Of a DNA stretch of 49,508 nt, positions 49,455 through 49,508 are shown one piece after another. The notes beneath the pieces were generated by a model, which saw only the letters and a list, made by a program, of their open reading frames with translations, did not search any database and was not told the origin of the DNA. The stretch lies in contig NZ_BCRK01000023.1 in assembly GCF_001552555.1 (NCBI RefSeq), positions 1 to 49,508 on the forward strand, in the 5' to 3' direction. The stretch comes from Nocardiopsis trehalosi NBRC 14201. GTDB taxonomy: Bacteria; Actinomycetota; Actinomycetes; Streptosporangiales; Streptosporangiaceae. Position 1 is the stretch's first letter. Each line of letters begins with the position of its first letter. The position numbers and the translations under genes were made by a program.

Positions 49455-49508
49455 GCCGCGACGGGGCCGCACACGGCGGCGGGCGCCGGCGGCGTCCTCC
49501 GCCGCCGA

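Overview
The window is one gene-dense stretch of very high G+C DNA from a filamentous-type actinobacterium, most likely of the Nocardiopsis/Streptomonospora/Thermobifida group. Support comes from mycothiol synthase (mshD), GlnR, BldC, the Rex-linked haem operon, DUF3073, many GTG starts and G/C-ended codons throughout. The genus is an inference. I saw no rRNA, tRNA, CRISPR array, insertion sequence or integrase.

Positions 1-24400 are conserved chromosomal core. After rraA comes a minus-strand haem operon, rex-hemA-hemC-cobA/hemD-hemB plus a primase-polymerase-like gene, with a Rex-type operator ahead of rex. Two small genes (glutaredoxin-like and MoaD-like) lie divergent to glnR. A secreted Pro-rich protein and mshD follow. 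The phosphate block has pstS-pstC-pstA-pstB behind PHO boxes in 11-nt register. A small vapBC module separates it from a DUF47-pit operon, which has its own PHO-like box. Then come an SCP-like gene, purF, purM, DUF3073, a conserved unknown gene and bldC. The region before bldC is rich in dyads and holds a possible 38-residue ORF.

Positions 24408-47286 are accessory. A peptide-type ABC transporter appears to be cut in two. Permease C and two ATPases lie at 24408-26886, while the binding protein and permease B lie at 44181-47286, all on the minus strand. Between them is a compact locus for a fucosylated/galactosylated plant glucan, most likely xyloglucan: two ROK repressors, GH3, a CUT1-type binding protein with two permeases, secreted GH74, GH95 and GH42. 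Three operators with the same 8-9-8 geometry lie at its three promoter regions. The model is GH74 cutting polymer outside, ABC uptake of oligosaccharides, then trimming inside by GH95, GH42 and GH3. No alpha-xylosidase and no CUT1 ATPase are in the locus, so both must be supplied from elsewhere.

Positions 47462-49454 hold a polymorphic-toxin cassette. One protein combines a prepilin-type N-terminus (Gly-x4-Glu-Tyr then a hydrophobic helix), an acidic linker, a self-cleaving HINT domain and a colicin-D-like RNase tip. Two overlapping genes after it resemble colicin D immunity proteins. This is the most novel-looking system in the window, followed by the ROK regulon placed inside a split transporter operon.
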